DNA of 64,000 bases from Noviherbaspirillum pedocola (GCF_016632335.1 NZ_JAEPBG010000001.1:310001-374000); one strand, 5' to 3'; shown: positions 48,177 through 57,459, counted from the stretch's first letter. The notes: a model not told the origin generated them from the sequence alone. Translations and numbers: made by a program.

Positions 48177-50873
48177 TCAGGACATTGCCGCCAGCGCGGC
48201 GCGTGGCGCTACCGGCTGTGCGTCGCCCGGCGGCAGCGGCGGCGAAATGTAGTAGCCCTGGATCTCGTCGCAGTCCAGGGATTTCAGAATGCGCACCTGC
48301 TCCAGACTTTCCACCCCTTCCGCGACCACGCGCATGCCCAGCGCATGCGCCATGGTGACGATGGCGGTGAAGAACACCCGGCTTTCATTGGTATGCGCAA
48401 TCTCCGCGGTGAAAGCCTGGTCCACCTTCAGCACATCGAAATCCAGCTTCTGCAACTGCGACAGCGAGGAATATCCAGTGCCAAAATCGTCGACCAGTAT
48501 CTTCACGCCCTGCGCATGCAAGGCTTCGAGCATGCGCGGCGCTTGCGAGCCTGACTCCATCATCGACGATTCGGTGATTTCGACTTCAAACAGCCGCGCC
48601 GGCACGCCATGCCGGTCCAATGCCGCAGTGACCAGGTCGGCGACGTTCGCATGACTGAACTGCCGCGGCGAGACATTCACCGACACCGGCACCAGCTCGC
48701 CGCCCGGAGAAGTCCACGCGGCAAGCTGCGCGCACACCTTGTCGATGACGAGTTCGCCGATGCCCACGATGAGTCCCGTCTCTTCGGCCAGGGCTATGAA
48801 TTCCCGCGGCTCGAGCAAGCCGCGCGACGGATGCTGCCAGCGCACTAGCGCTTCCAGGCTCAGCGTTGCGCCGGTAATCACATCGATGCGCGGCTGGTAG
48901 ACCATCGTGAATTCATCGTGCGCTACGGCGGCGCGCAATTCCGCTTCGAGCTCGAGCCGGGCCCGCAGCGTCGCATGGAAGCCCGCTTCAAAGAATTGAT
49001 AGCCGCCCTTGCCATTGGTCTTGACCGAGTACATGGCGATGTCGGCGTTCTGCAGCAGCGCGGCGGCGTCCGTGCCGTCGTTCGGATACATGGCAATGCC
49101 GATCGAGGTGCCCACCGCATGCACACCCTGGTGCAAGCGGAATGCCTGGCTGAAGGCCTGCCGCACCCGCTCGGCGACATGCGCGGCGTCGGAATGGTGC
49201 TGCACATGCTCGAGCAGCACCACGAATTCATCGCCGCCGAAGCGCACCACCCGGTCCTGGGGCCGCACTGCCACCTTGAGCCTGTCGGCGGCATGCTGCA
49301 GCAATTCATCGCCGGCGGCATGACCGGCGGTATCGTTGACCTTCTTGAAGCCATCCAGGTCGATGAACAGCATGGCCAGCATACGGCTTTCGCGCTCGGC
49401 GCCGGCGATGGCCTCCGGCAGATAGCGCTGCACCCAGGCACGATTCGGCAGGCCGGTCAGGGCATCCTGGTCGCCGCGGCGCTGCAGCTCTTCCACATGC
49501 GCTTTCTGATCCGACAGGTCGCGCAGACGCACGGCGAGATGGTCGTCGGAACGCACGATCTTGATATGCACCGAGCGCAGTCGCAGCGGACTGCCCATCG
49601 GCACATCGAGCTCGGTGTCATGCGCGCCGCTCTCAAAGGCTTGCGTGAGCATGGTGGAGAAATTGCCCATGTCGAAATCGCTGCGGAAGGAAGTCAGCGT
49701 GCGGCCCATCAACTGCGCGCGGCGCATGCCGAAGAACTCCGCGCCGCGCTGATTGCAGTCCACCGCGCGGAAATCCAGCACCGCGCCATCCTCATCGCGC
49801 AGCGGCTCGATGATGTAGAAGCCTTCGCTACCCTCCTCGGTCGCCAGCCGATAGCTGGCCTGCGCAATGAGGAGCTTCTGCTTGCGCCAGGCGATTTCCA
49901 GGGACAGCACCACGGCCAGCGCCGTCACCACGCCCAGCACGATGGTGGCCCAGGCGGCATACCAGACCGCCGTTGCGCGCCTTTCTTCATAGGGCGCCAT
50001 GGTATCGGCGTAATCCAGCGCCGCGATCGCGGTAAGCGGATAGTCGGCGAGTCGTTGCCAGCCGAGAAAGCGGCTGCGGGCATCAGCGAACCATCCCTCT
50101 TCGTGCAACAGGCTGGTACCGCTCTTCCCCGCTATCGGCGGCGTCTGCGCCAGCACCGGATGCCCGGGCGGGGAAACGTGATCATCGCTGCGGATCAAGC
50201 GGGTGACGCCGTCGTCGCTGATCATGCCGATCAGCCCATGCTTGCCCATGATCGCGGCATCGTAGGCGTCGGAAAACACCGTCAGTTCCACCGATACCAG
50301 CACCGTGCCGGCGAAGGCGCCGGCGCCATCCTGGATGCGGCGGGAAAAGTAGATCACATGGGTGCCGGGCACCTGCCCCAGCCTGGGCGCGCTGATGAAC
50401 AGGGTGTCGGACTGAGCGAATTTTTGAAAGAGGAAATAGTCCTGGTCAGCGGAGAGAGCGTCACTGTCGGCGTTGAAACTATTGCTGACTGCGCGACCAT
50501 CGCGATCGATGATGCTCACGTAATACCGTTCCGGAATCGCCAGGCTGCCGTCGCGAGCCAGGCTGTGCAAATCGAGATGGCCATTCGAGAGCTGCCACTC
50601 CAGCCGCACATGGCGCACGATCTGGTCTATCGAATCCAGCAAACGCTTCAGATCAGCCGCATGATCGCGCGCCAATGTGGCCGTTTCCAGGAGGCTGCGC
50701 TCCTCGGTGGCGCGGCGCGATGCATCCAGGTTGGTGAACAGCACCGCCCAGCCAATCATGCCCACGAGGATTGCGCACATCAGCCAGGCGACGAAGACAC
50801 CGTAGACGCCGCGCAGGAAATGCAGCTTTTCACGCAAGTCCGCCGACATGGTTCTGAATGCGGTCCTGATCAT
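48177..50873 (-). CDS. Membrane GGDEF-EAL protein with periplasmic dCache-like sensor
   Basis: An 898-residue cyclic di-GMP enzyme. Two membrane helices (about residues 25-47 and 300-325) flank a periplasmic PDC/dCache-like domain. A PAS-like region (about 335-450) precedes a GGDEF domain (about 460-620) with intact RFGGDEFVVLLE and an I-site RPQD five residues before it. The EAL domain (about 635-880) keeps EALVRW, NVSPRQF, EITES, DDFGTGYSSL, KVDQAF and VVAEGVE. Both synthase and phosphodiesterase activities are possible. No regulator or output gene is adjacent. A perfect palindrome GTTTGCGTTCGCAAAC (50963-50978) lies 90 bp upstream. Confidence 0.95.
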   Translation of the reverse strand: MIRTAFRTMSADLREKLHFLRGVYGVFVAWLMCAILVGMIGWAVLFTNLDASRRATEERSLLETATLARDHAADLKRLLDSIDQIVRHVRLEWQLSNGHLDLHSLARDGSLAIPERYYVSIIDRDGRAVSNSFNADSDALSADQDYFLFQKFAQSDTLFISAPRLGQVPGTHVIYFSRRIQDGAGAFAGTVLVSVELTVFSDAYDAAIMGKHGLIGMISDDGVTRLIRSDDHVSPPGHPVLAQTPPIAGKSGTSLLHEEGWFADARSRFLGWQRLADYPLTAIAALDYADTMAPYEERRATAVWYAAWATIVLGVVTALAVVLSLEIAWRKQKLLIAQASYRLATEEGSEGFYIIEPLRDEDGAVLDFRAVDCNQRGAEFFGMRRAQLMGRTLTSFRSDFDMGNFSTMLTQAFESGAHDTELDVPMGSPLRLRSVHIKIVRSDDHLAVRLRDLSDQKAHVEELQRRGDQDALTGLPNRAWVQRYLPEAIAGAERESRMLAMLFIDLDGFKKVNDTAGHAAGDELLQHAADRLKVAVRPQDRVVRFGGDEFVVLLEHVQHHSDAAHVAERVRQAFSQAFRLHQGVHAVGTSIGIAMYPNDGTDAAALLQNADIAMYSVKTNGKGGYQFFEAGFHATLRARLELEAELRAAVAHDEFTMVYQPRIDVITGATLSLEALVRWQHPSRGLLEPREFIALAEETGLIVGIGELVIDKVCAQLAAWTSPGGELVPVSVNVSPRQFSHANVADLVTAALDRHGVPARLFEVEITESSMMESGSQAPRMLEALHAQGVKILVDDFGTGYSSLSQLQKLDFDVLKVDQAFTAEIAHTNESRVFFTAIVTMAHALGMRVVAEGVESLEQVRILKSLDCDEIQGYYISPPLPPGDAQPVAPRAALAAMS

Positions 50874-50982
50874 CTTGCCTTTGGCAAACGCTTTAGCACC
50901 GTCGCGCGGGGATGCGAACTATCTTAAAAGTGCCACACGTTTGGCCAATGATTCGACGCATGGTTTGCGTTCGCAAACGCAC

Positions 50983-51009
50983 AAAAAAATGGCAGGCCCA
51001 AGGCCTGCC
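50983..51009 (-). terminator. Intrinsic terminator after phasin 1
   Basis: On the minus strand, GGCAGGCC, loop TTG, GGCCTGCC, then ATTTTTTT. It is 30 bp after the phasin stop. Confidence 0.9.
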
Positions 51010-51038
51010 GCGACAACCTGACAAAGGACGAGAACGCG

Positions 51039-51620
51039 TTATGCGCTCTGGGTCACGATGGAAACCACCTTCTCAGCCTGCTGCTGCGCCGGTTGGACAT
51101 AGCTGCCTGCGAAATTGCGCGCCTGCGACTGCATCGTATCGGTGGTTTGCTTGACCACCTTGGTGATCTGCTCGTAGAAGGCATTGCCGTTGCCCATCAT
51201 CGACTTCATCAGCGCCATGGCATCTTCGGAGCCGGCCGGCGCATTCTTGGACAACTGGTCGACCACTGCGGCAGCAGCGCGGCTTGCCTCGGAGACCTGG
51301 GTTTCGATGGCCTTGGCCAGTGCAAGCTGGCTTTCCGAATAGATTTCGCTCAGATAGCGCGCGTAGGAACTGACTTTTTCCAGGTTCGGCTGAAACTGCG
51401 CAGCGGAAATGCCGAAGAATTCCTGCGGATTCGTTGCCGAAAGCAGCTTGGTCATGTTGGCGGAAAACTCTTCCGAAGACGCTTTGGCAGCGGCCAGATT
51501 GAGATTGGCGATACGTTCCACGCCCTGCAGCATGTTACTGGCCAGCGCGTTGACTGCGGTGGTTTGCGTATCCAGCAGCGCCCGGCCGGAAGCGGAGTAT
51601 TGCTCGAAGTTCGGAAACAT
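51039..51620 (-). CDS. phaP: Phasin family protein 1
   Basis: A 193-residue phasin, a coat protein of polyhydroxyalkanoate granules. It is Ala/Gln-rich and helical, with the family patterns ANLNLAAAKASSEEF, LSATNPQEFFGISAAQFQPNLEKV and YARYLSEIYSESQ. Its promoter carries a TAGAAT box and a 19-bp palindrome that recur, with the same spacing, before phasin 2. No PHA synthase or phaR gene is in the window. Confidence 0.92.
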   Translation of the reverse strand: MFPNFEQYSASGRALLDTQTTAVNALASNMLQGVERIANLNLAAAKASSEEFSANMTKLLSATNPQEFFGISAAQFQPNLEKVSSYARYLSEIYSESQLALAKAIETQVSEASRAAAAVVDQLSKNAPAGSEDAMALMKSMMGNGNAFYEQITKVVKQTTDTMQSQARNFAGSYVQPAQQQAEKVVSIVTQSA

Positions 51621-51660
51621 GATTTCTCCAGAAGTATTGGTAGGCTTGATTAACGCTCTT

Positions 51661-51689
51661 TATGTTGCAGCGCAACATAGCGAATTCTA
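51661..51689 (-). promoter_or_regulatory. Promoter and palindromic operator of phasin 1 (PhaR-like)
   Basis: On the minus strand a TAGAAT -10-like box (51684-51689) is followed after 4 bp by the perfect palindrome TATGTTGCgctGCAACATA (51661-51679). The operator would cover the transcription start. The rest of 51621-51805 is AT-rich with no gene. Confidence 0.65.
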
Positions 51690-51805
51690 CCCGAATTTCG
51701 TGACAATTAAACCCAGCGTATGGAAATTCGGATGAAAAATCACAGATTAATTAAGGGAAATGAAAAACAGAAATTATTCATTTCGGAAATCATTTCCCTC
51801 GGAAA

Positions 51806-52624
51806 TTACATTCCCGGCTTTCTCGTTTTCGATGCATGCAAACCAGGATTGCCTTTAATCTGCACCGGCGATTTCGACGCTTTTTTTCCGTCGCGCGATT
51901 TGGCTTCCGCCACGCCGGCCTTGAGCACTGACGGACTGGCCGCCGCCTTGTTTGCGATTTTCGCTCCGGCTGCCGCGTTGTCCGCGGGCAGCGCAGCCTC
52001 GGCCACCGCCTCCTCGTTCACCTTGGCTGCCCCTGCGGAAGGCTGAGGTGCTGACGTGCTCGCCGCTTCGGGAGCGGATTGTGCAACGGTTGGTCCTGCG
52101 GCATCGGGGGTGAGCGACATCACCGCAGCGTCCCCCAACGCAATGGATTCAGTGAGCGCGGAATCCGCCGGTGCTGCAACTGCCCGCGCAACCGCTGGCA
52201 TGTTGGCCGACGCTTCAGCCACCACTGCGGCAAGCGATTCCGGCGATAGTTCAGCGGTCTGGGCTACCTCGGCAGGAACCGCGGCGGCACGCGACTCGGC
52301 ATTCAATGCCGGCAGACCAGGCAGGGCCGACAGCCGTCGGGTAGCAATGCCGCCGAGCTGCTCGGCATACGTGTGCATGACGCTGAAGTCGGGCCGTGCC
52401 ACGGTAGCAGCGACAGCAAGAAATTCCGCCGGATTGCTTGCGCTGAGCATTTTGCGTGCAGCGCTGGACATGGCGTCTGTGCCGGCCTTACCGGTACGCA
52501 AATTCAGATCACCGATTTCGCGGGCCATTTCCAACATGTTTTCTGCAAATTTCTGCGCATTCAGCATGCTGGAACTCAGCTTGGCAAGCGCATCCTGTCT
52601 GAATGTTTCCTGAATTAAAAACAT
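51806..52624 (-). CDS. Phasin family protein 2 with Ala/Pro-rich C-terminal extension
   Basis: A 272-residue protein. Residues 1 to about 105 match the phasin N-terminal pattern (GDLNLRTGKAGTDAM, LSASNPAEFLAVAATVARPDFSV, YAEQLGGIA). The remaining 165 residues are low-complexity, Ala/Ser/Pro/Glu-rich, ending in a Lys-rich tail resembling those of granule-associated DNA-binding proteins such as PhaM. A granule or DNA-tethering role is inference. Its promoter matches that of phasin 1. Confidence 0.82.
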   Translation of the reverse strand: MFLIQETFRQDALAKLSSSMLNAQKFAENMLEMAREIGDLNLRTGKAGTDAMSSAARKMLSASNPAEFLAVAATVARPDFSVMHTYAEQLGGIATRRLSALPGLPALNAESRAAAVPAEVAQTAELSPESLAAVVAEASANMPAVARAVAAPADSALTESIALGDAAVMSLTPDAAGPTVAQSAPEAASTSAPQPSAGAAKVNEEAVAEAALPADNAAAGAKIANKAAASPSVLKAGVAEAKSRDGKKASKSPVQIKGNPGLHASKTRKPGM

Positions 52625-52661
52625 GAATTCCTCATGTGAAAGAAATCATTGATAAGCGAGG

Positions 52662-52690
52662 TATGCTGCTGCGCAGCAAAGCGCATTCTA
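52662..52690 (-). promoter_or_regulatory. Promoter and palindromic operator of phasin 2 (PhaR-like)
   Basis: On the minus strand TAGAAT (52685-52690), 4 bp, then TTTGCTGCgcaGCAGCATA (52662-52680), a palindrome matching at 7 of 8 arm positions. Layout is identical to the phasin 1 site. Confidence 0.65.
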
Positions 52691-52894
52691 GCCCAAGAAT
52701 GCGTACCGGTTACTGCGGAAGTTAATAAAAACTCGCGGCCGGAACAGCTTGAACAGGTGTCTTGCCGCCTGATGCGAAGCGTGTTGAACCGGTGGCAAGC
52801 CAAAGTTGTCAATAGAGACATACACCGTTTTACCTGGGGCTTTCTACCAAGCCATCCCGCGCCTGTTGAATGCTCCGCTGATGCACCCTAACGA

Positions 52895-54151
52895 ATGACA
52901 TTTGCTGAAACCGACAACCATCCTGCCGAGAATTCGACCTCCGGCCACGTCGACGCGTTCGCCGCGTTGATTGGCTTAGCGCGCATGTCGCGCCTGAATC
53001 TTCTTCATTACCGCCGCGATGAGGCACAGGCAGGCAGCCGCCTGTTGCTGCAGGCAGCCAGGCAGCGCGGCGGGAACGAGATCGCTGTGCTCTTCGATGA
53101 ATGGGATGGCGCGCCGCTGGCCATGCTGCAGCAACGCCTCGACGAAGCGGTCCATGCCGCAGACCCCGGCGCCACACCCTATTTCGGCGACCTGCCTGGC
53201 GCGCTGGCACATTGGCAGCATGAGCAGGGTTTGCGCTTTTTCGTGATTCTCTACGGCTTTGAACGGCATCTTGCCCGCAATGCCGAGGCATCGGACGTCG
53301 CCGAGTTTGACCGCGCGCTGATACGCCTGGCCAGTGATCCGATGCTGGAGTTGCACATCCTGCTGTGCATCGAGGAGGAGGCCGCGCCGATGCTGGGCCG
53401 GCTGCGGCCGTTCCTGCCTGACCTGGGGCAGGATTTTTTGCGCATGCCCGAACTGCCGGGGATAGCACCCCGGCAAGTGGCGGCTGGGCAAGAGAGCTCG
53501 CTGCCTGATGTGGACAAATCGCTGGCTGCCGCGGCAAGCGCATCGACCAGCGCCGCACCTGAATCGAGAGCATCTGCGCACGGCGAACCGACGCTGCCCA
53601 TTCTTCCGCTGCACGAGAAGGTTCCCGACGCCAGTGCATTGGCCGGGCGCGGGCAAGCCATGCACTCCGATGATGCACACCCGGAAGGCGGGCGCAGCGG
53701 CAAGGATGAAGGCGATGCGACCGACTTCACCTACAGGCACAAGCCGTCACGACGGCGGCGCGATTTTTCTTCGTTGCTGGAAACCCTGGACGCCGCGCCG
53801 CTGGCGCGAGCGCCGGGTACGAGCGAACCGCATGCGACGCAGAGAGCGGGCAACGCGCCTGCGCATACGGCGCCTGCAGAACAGCCGATGCGCGTTTCCT
53901 CCCGGTTCCACGACCGGACTCGCCAACGCCGGCTGACTAGCATCAAACTGGCGACCAACGGCATCCTTACCGCCACGACCATCCTATTTGTGCTGCTGAT
54001 CCTCGGCATGCTGGCATGGACGCTGCTACAAGCCTCTGTCCCTTCTTCCGCCGCGGCTTTCACGAAAGCGACCCGATCGGATCGCTCGTTCGCTGCCCGC
54101 ATGACTGCTCCGCAAGGAAAGCACGAGGCGAGATCACTCCAGGCGGGCTGA
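52895..54151 (+). CDS. Membrane-anchored protein resembling a STAND ATPase fragment without Walker A
   Basis: A 418-residue protein I cannot assign firmly. Residues about 30-190 follow the outline of nSTAND1-like ATPases after the P-loop: NEIAVLFDEWDGAPLAMLQQ, the Walker-B-like FFVILYGFERHL, and DPMLELHILLCIEEEAAPML leading to FLPDLGQDFLRMPEL. No GxxxxGK[ST] is present. A charged, low-complexity linker follows, then one membrane helix at about 355-380. The gene is divergent from phasin 2. A receptor or scaffold role would be inference. Confidence 0.6.
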   Translation: MTFAETDNHPAENSTSGHVDAFAALIGLARMSRLNLLHYRRDEAQAGSRLLLQAARQRGGNEIAVLFDEWDGAPLAMLQQRLDEAVHAADPGATPYFGDLPGALAHWQHEQGLRFFVILYGFERHLARNAEASDVAEFDRALIRLASDPMLELHILLCIEEEAAPMLGRLRPFLPDLGQDFLRMPELPGIAPRQVAAGQESSLPDVDKSLAAAASASTSAAPESRASAHGEPTLPILPLHEKVPDASALAGRGQAMHSDDAHPEGGRSGKDEGDATDFTYRHKPSRRRRDFSSLLETLDAAPLARAPGTSEPHATQRAGNAPAHTAPAEQPMRVSSRFHDRTRQRRLTSIKLATNGILTATTILFVLLILGMLAWTLLQASVPSSAAAFTKATRSDRSFAARMTAPQGKHEARSLQAG

Positions 54152-54309
54152 CCTCCGCGCATGGCCAACAGCGTTTCACGCTGCTGGCGGACGGCCTCGT
54201 TTTCCTTCGTGGAAGAAATAGTCCTGCGCTGTCGGACAAGGATCGCTATTCCGGCAAGCCCCGGAAGTCCCCCGGGACAAGCCGTGTTTCATGCTCCCTC
54301 GAACATCGT

Positions 54310-55935
54310 TCAGAAAAGCTCGCCCAGCTTTTGCTCCACCGCAGCGCGCACCGAGCCTTCCACCACGAATTGATGCGCGGTCGCGATATCGTCATGGAAC
54401 CAGCGATCGCCTTCCAGGCAGGCCGGGATGCGCTGCCGGATCGCGTCATACGCCGCCTGCGTGCCCGCGCCGAGCTTGAAGTCCTTCAGCAAAGGCTCGG
54501 TCATGGTCAGCCCCTGCGCCGCCAGCAGCATTTCCACGCCAACGATGTAGCGGGTATTGGCCACCACGGTGGCGGCCTTGCGCGCGCACCAGGTCGAATT
54601 CGAGATGTGGTCTTCGCTGTTGCCCTTGGACGGAATGCTGTCCACGCTGCCCGGCATGCATAGCGTGCGGTTCTCCATCACCAGCGCACTCATCGAGCAC
54701 TGCACCACCGGATAGCCGGTATTGACGCCGCGGATGCCGGTCATCAGGTTGCGCGGCAAGCCCCAGGACAAGGTCGGGTCGATCAGGCGCGCGATGCGGC
54801 GCTCGCAGATGCTGCCCAGGTCCGTCACCGCCATGGCCAGCAGATCCATTGCCTGCGCCAGGTACTGGCCATGGAAGTTGCCGCCCGAGATGATTTCGAA
54901 GCCGCCGCCATCCTTGCCGAAGATCAGCGGATTGTCGGTGGCGGAATTGATTTCCTTGTCGACGATGCCGTCGATGTAATCGAGCGCATCGAATACCGGG
55001 CCATACACCTGCGGCGCGCAGCGCAGCGAATACACATCCTGGATGCGCGGCGTGTAGGCGATGTCGGTGCGGCGCAGTTCTTCCGGCAATTGCACCGCGC
55101 GCGCTTCATGCGTGGCACGGGTCGAACCGGCAAGCAGCTTGCGCACAATGGCCGCGGTCTTGATCTGCCCCGGATGCGGACGCGCCTTGTGAATGCGCTC
55201 GTCGAAGCCTGACATTTCGGCGCGCATCGCTTCCAGCGTCAGGCCGAGCGAGATGCAGGCATCCGACAGCAGGTTGCGCGCATCCGCGGCCGCCAGCACT
55301 GCCACGGCCAGCGACACGGTGCAGCCATTGATCAGCGCCGACGCATCCTTGGCCTTCAGCTCAAACTGCACCGGGCCGATGCCGGCCGCCTCGATGGCCT
55401 GCGGCGCGCTCATCTTTTCGCCGCGATACATGACCTGCGCTTCCTCGAAGCCAGCGATCGCTGCTGCCAGATACGCCAGCGGCGCGAGGTCGCCCGAAGC
55501 GCCGACCGAGCCCTTCTGCGGCATCAGCGGATGGATACCCGCATTGACGAAAGCCAGCAGGCGGTCGACCACTTCCACGCGCGGCGCGGAATAGTTGCTG
55601 GCGAAGGCGTTCGCGCGCAGCAGCATGGTCGCGCGGCTCACTTCCTCGGAGAACGGTTCACCCATGCCGGCCGCATGCGCACGGATCATCTGGGTCTGGA
55701 ACAGGCCGATGTTTTCCACCAGGATGCGTGTGTCCTTCAACAGGCCGACGCCGGTGTTGAAGCTGTACATCATCGGCGCTTCGTCATGCATCCAGTTGGC
55801 CTCGATGTAATCGCGGCTTTCCTTCAGTGCCGCGCGCGAGGAATCGGCCAGGCCGACCTTCAGCGCGGGATTGCGCGCCACCGCCAGCACCTGCTCCGCG
55901 GTCAGGGTGAAGCCATCGATCAGTAGTTCTTTCAT
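54310..55935 (-). CDS. hutH: Histidine ammonia-lyase (aromatic amino acid lyase family)
   Basis: A 541-residue MIO-type lyase. The MIO-forming Ala146-Ser147-Gly148 lies in GSVGASGDLAPLA. Tyr57 and His87 (RAHAAG) align with HutH active-site Tyr and His, favouring histidine as substrate to give urocanate; other aromatic substrates cannot be excluded. It is about 30 residues longer than common HutH. No hutU, hutI or hutG is adjacent; instead it follows an M20 amidohydrolase gene by 40 bp. ATG 55935 is chosen over a longer frame that would enter the M20 gene. Confidence 0.87.
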   Translation of the reverse strand: MKELLIDGFTLTAEQVLAVARNPALKVGLADSSRAALKESRDYIEANWMHDEAPMMYSFNTGVGLLKDTRILVENIGLFQTQMIRAHAAGMGEPFSEEVSRATMLLRANAFASNYSAPRVEVVDRLLAFVNAGIHPLMPQKGSVGASGDLAPLAYLAAAIAGFEEAQVMYRGEKMSAPQAIEAAGIGPVQFELKAKDASALINGCTVSLAVAVLAAADARNLLSDACISLGLTLEAMRAEMSGFDERIHKARPHPGQIKTAAIVRKLLAGSTRATHEARAVQLPEELRRTDIAYTPRIQDVYSLRCAPQVYGPVFDALDYIDGIVDKEINSATDNPLIFGKDGGGFEIISGGNFHGQYLAQAMDLLAMAVTDLGSICERRIARLIDPTLSWGLPRNLMTGIRGVNTGYPVVQCSMSALVMENRTLCMPGSVDSIPSKGNSEDHISNSTWCARKAATVVANTRYIVGVEMLLAAQGLTMTEPLLKDFKLGAGTQAAYDAIRQRIPACLEGDRWFHDDIATAHQFVVEGSVRAAVEQKLGELF

Positions 55936-55975
55936 GCTCGTTCCAGTCCTGATGGTTGTTTGCTTGATTGCTCGA

Positions 55976-57226
55976 TTACCTGCCGGGCGCGAAGCGCTCG
56001 ACGAAGCGGGAGAACACGTCCGCGGCAACGGCCGCGTCTTCGGAAGTCATGATTTCATCCGGGTGATGGCTGATGCCGCCATTACCGCAGCGAACGAAGA
56101 GCATGGCCACATCGGTGAGCGCGGCGAGGGCCATCGCATCGTGGCCGGCGCCGGAAGGCAGGTGGCGCACCGGCAGGTTCAACGAGGAGATTGCCGCTTC
56201 CAGCCCCTGCTGCAGCCACGGCGCGCAAGGCACGCTGGCGGCGTCATGGGTGCGGTTGATCGTCAGCGTCACGTTGCGGCGTTTGGCAATCGCTTCCATC
56301 TCGGCCAGCACATCGCGCACCGCGGCTTCGCGCACCGCATCCTCTTCGGCGCGGATGTCGATGGAAAACTGCGCGCGGCCCGGCACGACGTTGGTCGCGC
56401 CGTTGGGCACCTGCAGCATGCCCACGGTGCCAACCAGTCCCTTGGCTGCCGAACAGCGCCGCTCGATGAACAGGCCGATCTCGGCCGCTGCCATCGCCGC
56501 ATCGCGGCGCAGGCCCATCGGCACGGTGCCAGCATGGCCGGCAAGGCCGGTGACTTCCACCATGAAGCGCGTCGCCCCCGAGATCGCGGTAACGATACCG
56601 ACCGGCAGGCCTTCATCCAGCAATACCGGACCCTGCTCGATATGCACCTCGACGAAGCCGAGCACCGCATCGCGCGGATGCGTCGCCTGCGGCAATGCCT
56701 GCGCATCGAAACCGGCCGCGGCCATCACCGCGCGCATCGTCGCGCCGCTGTCATCGGCCCGCTCCAGCACCGCGACATCGAACGTGCCGGCGATGGCGCG
56801 GCTGCCCAGCAGCGTGGCCTTGAAGCGCACGCCCTCTTCCTCGGCGAAGCCGATGACTTCGATGGCAAAGGGAAAGCGCTTGCCTTGCCGATGCCAGCGT
56901 GCAATGCAGGCAATCGGCAGGATCACGCCGAGATTGCCGTCGTATTTGCCGGCATTCCTGACCGTGTCGAAATGCGAGCCGGTCAGCAGCGCCGGCGCAT
57001 CCGGCGCTGCGCCTTCATAGCGGCCGATCACATTGCCGGCGGCATCGCGCCGCACTGTCATGCCGGCATCCTTCATCCATTGCGTCAGCAGCGCCGCGGC
57101 GCCGTGATGCGCTTCGGTCAGATAGGTGCGGGTCAACATGCCCGCCGCTTCGCTATGCACGGCAAGCTCGTCCGCCATAGTCATGATGATGTCGCCGATT
57201 TCCGCTGTTGCCTGTTCCGCGCTCAT
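55976..57226 (-). CDS. M20 family Zn-dependent amidohydrolase (allantoate/N-carbamoyl-amino acid hydrolase type)
   Basis: A 416-residue enzyme of the allantoate amidohydrolase/N-carbamoyl-L-amino acid hydrolase branch. Metal and substrate motifs are GSHFDTV...GKYDGNLGV, EEEGVRF, VEVHIEQGPVL, GLAGHAGTVPM and SGAGHDAMA. The ATG at 57226 has AAGGAG upstream. It is the promoter-proximal gene of a two-gene unit with hutH, divergent from a GntR regulator. Exact substrate is unknown; linkage to a lyase suggests a nitrogen-scavenging pathway. Confidence 0.88.
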   Translation of the reverse strand: MSAEQATAEIGDIIMTMADELAVHSEAAGMLTRTYLTEAHHGAAALLTQWMKDAGMTVRRDAAGNVIGRYEGAAPDAPALLTGSHFDTVRNAGKYDGNLGVILPIACIARWHRQGKRFPFAIEVIGFAEEEGVRFKATLLGSRAIAGTFDVAVLERADDSGATMRAVMAAAGFDAQALPQATHPRDAVLGFVEVHIEQGPVLLDEGLPVGIVTAISGATRFMVEVTGLAGHAGTVPMGLRRDAAMAAAEIGLFIERRCSAAKGLVGTVGMLQVPNGATNVVPGRAQFSIDIRAEEDAVREAAVRDVLAEMEAIAKRRNVTLTINRTHDAASVPCAPWLQQGLEAAISSLNLPVRHLPSGAGHDAMALAALTDVAMLFVRCGNGGISHHPDEIMTSEDAAVAADVFSRFVERFAPGR

Positions 57227-57253
57227 GGCCGCTCCTTGATGATGGTCGCAGTA

Positions 57254-57282
57254 TATTATCGTATCCAAACTTTGTATACAAA
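57254..57282 (-). promoter_or_regulatory. Promoter and GntR-type operator palindrome
   Basis: TTTGTATACAAA (57271-57282) is a perfect 12-bp palindrome of the kind bound by FCD-type GntR regulators. On the minus strand GATAAT follows it and could be the -10 of the M20-hutH unit. A second perfect palindrome TAGCATGCTA lies at 57298-57307. The regulator is encoded on the other side of the gap. Confidence 0.6.
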
Positions 57283-57397
57283 ATAAGTGTACATTTTTAG
57301 CATGCTATTACAGGGGCTGGTATAGTTGCGCTTCATGGCGTTCCGCGCCGGCAAGTGTGGTGAAGACCGCTCACTTCCTGTCGGAGCGCGACTCTGC

Positions 57398-57459
57398 GTA
57401 GGGTGGGCGCAGCCCACGCGGTGCTTGCTTTTGAACCGCGTGGGCGCAGCAGGCCCTAC
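57398..57459. repeat. Family B element with a diverged right arm
   Basis: The left end GTAGGGTGGGCGCAGCCCAC is standard; the right end GTGGGCGCAGCAGGCCCTAC has changed, so the hairpin is imperfect. The altered arm is nearly the reverse complement of 10585-10604. It lies 47 bp upstream of the gntR start. Confidence 0.75.
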
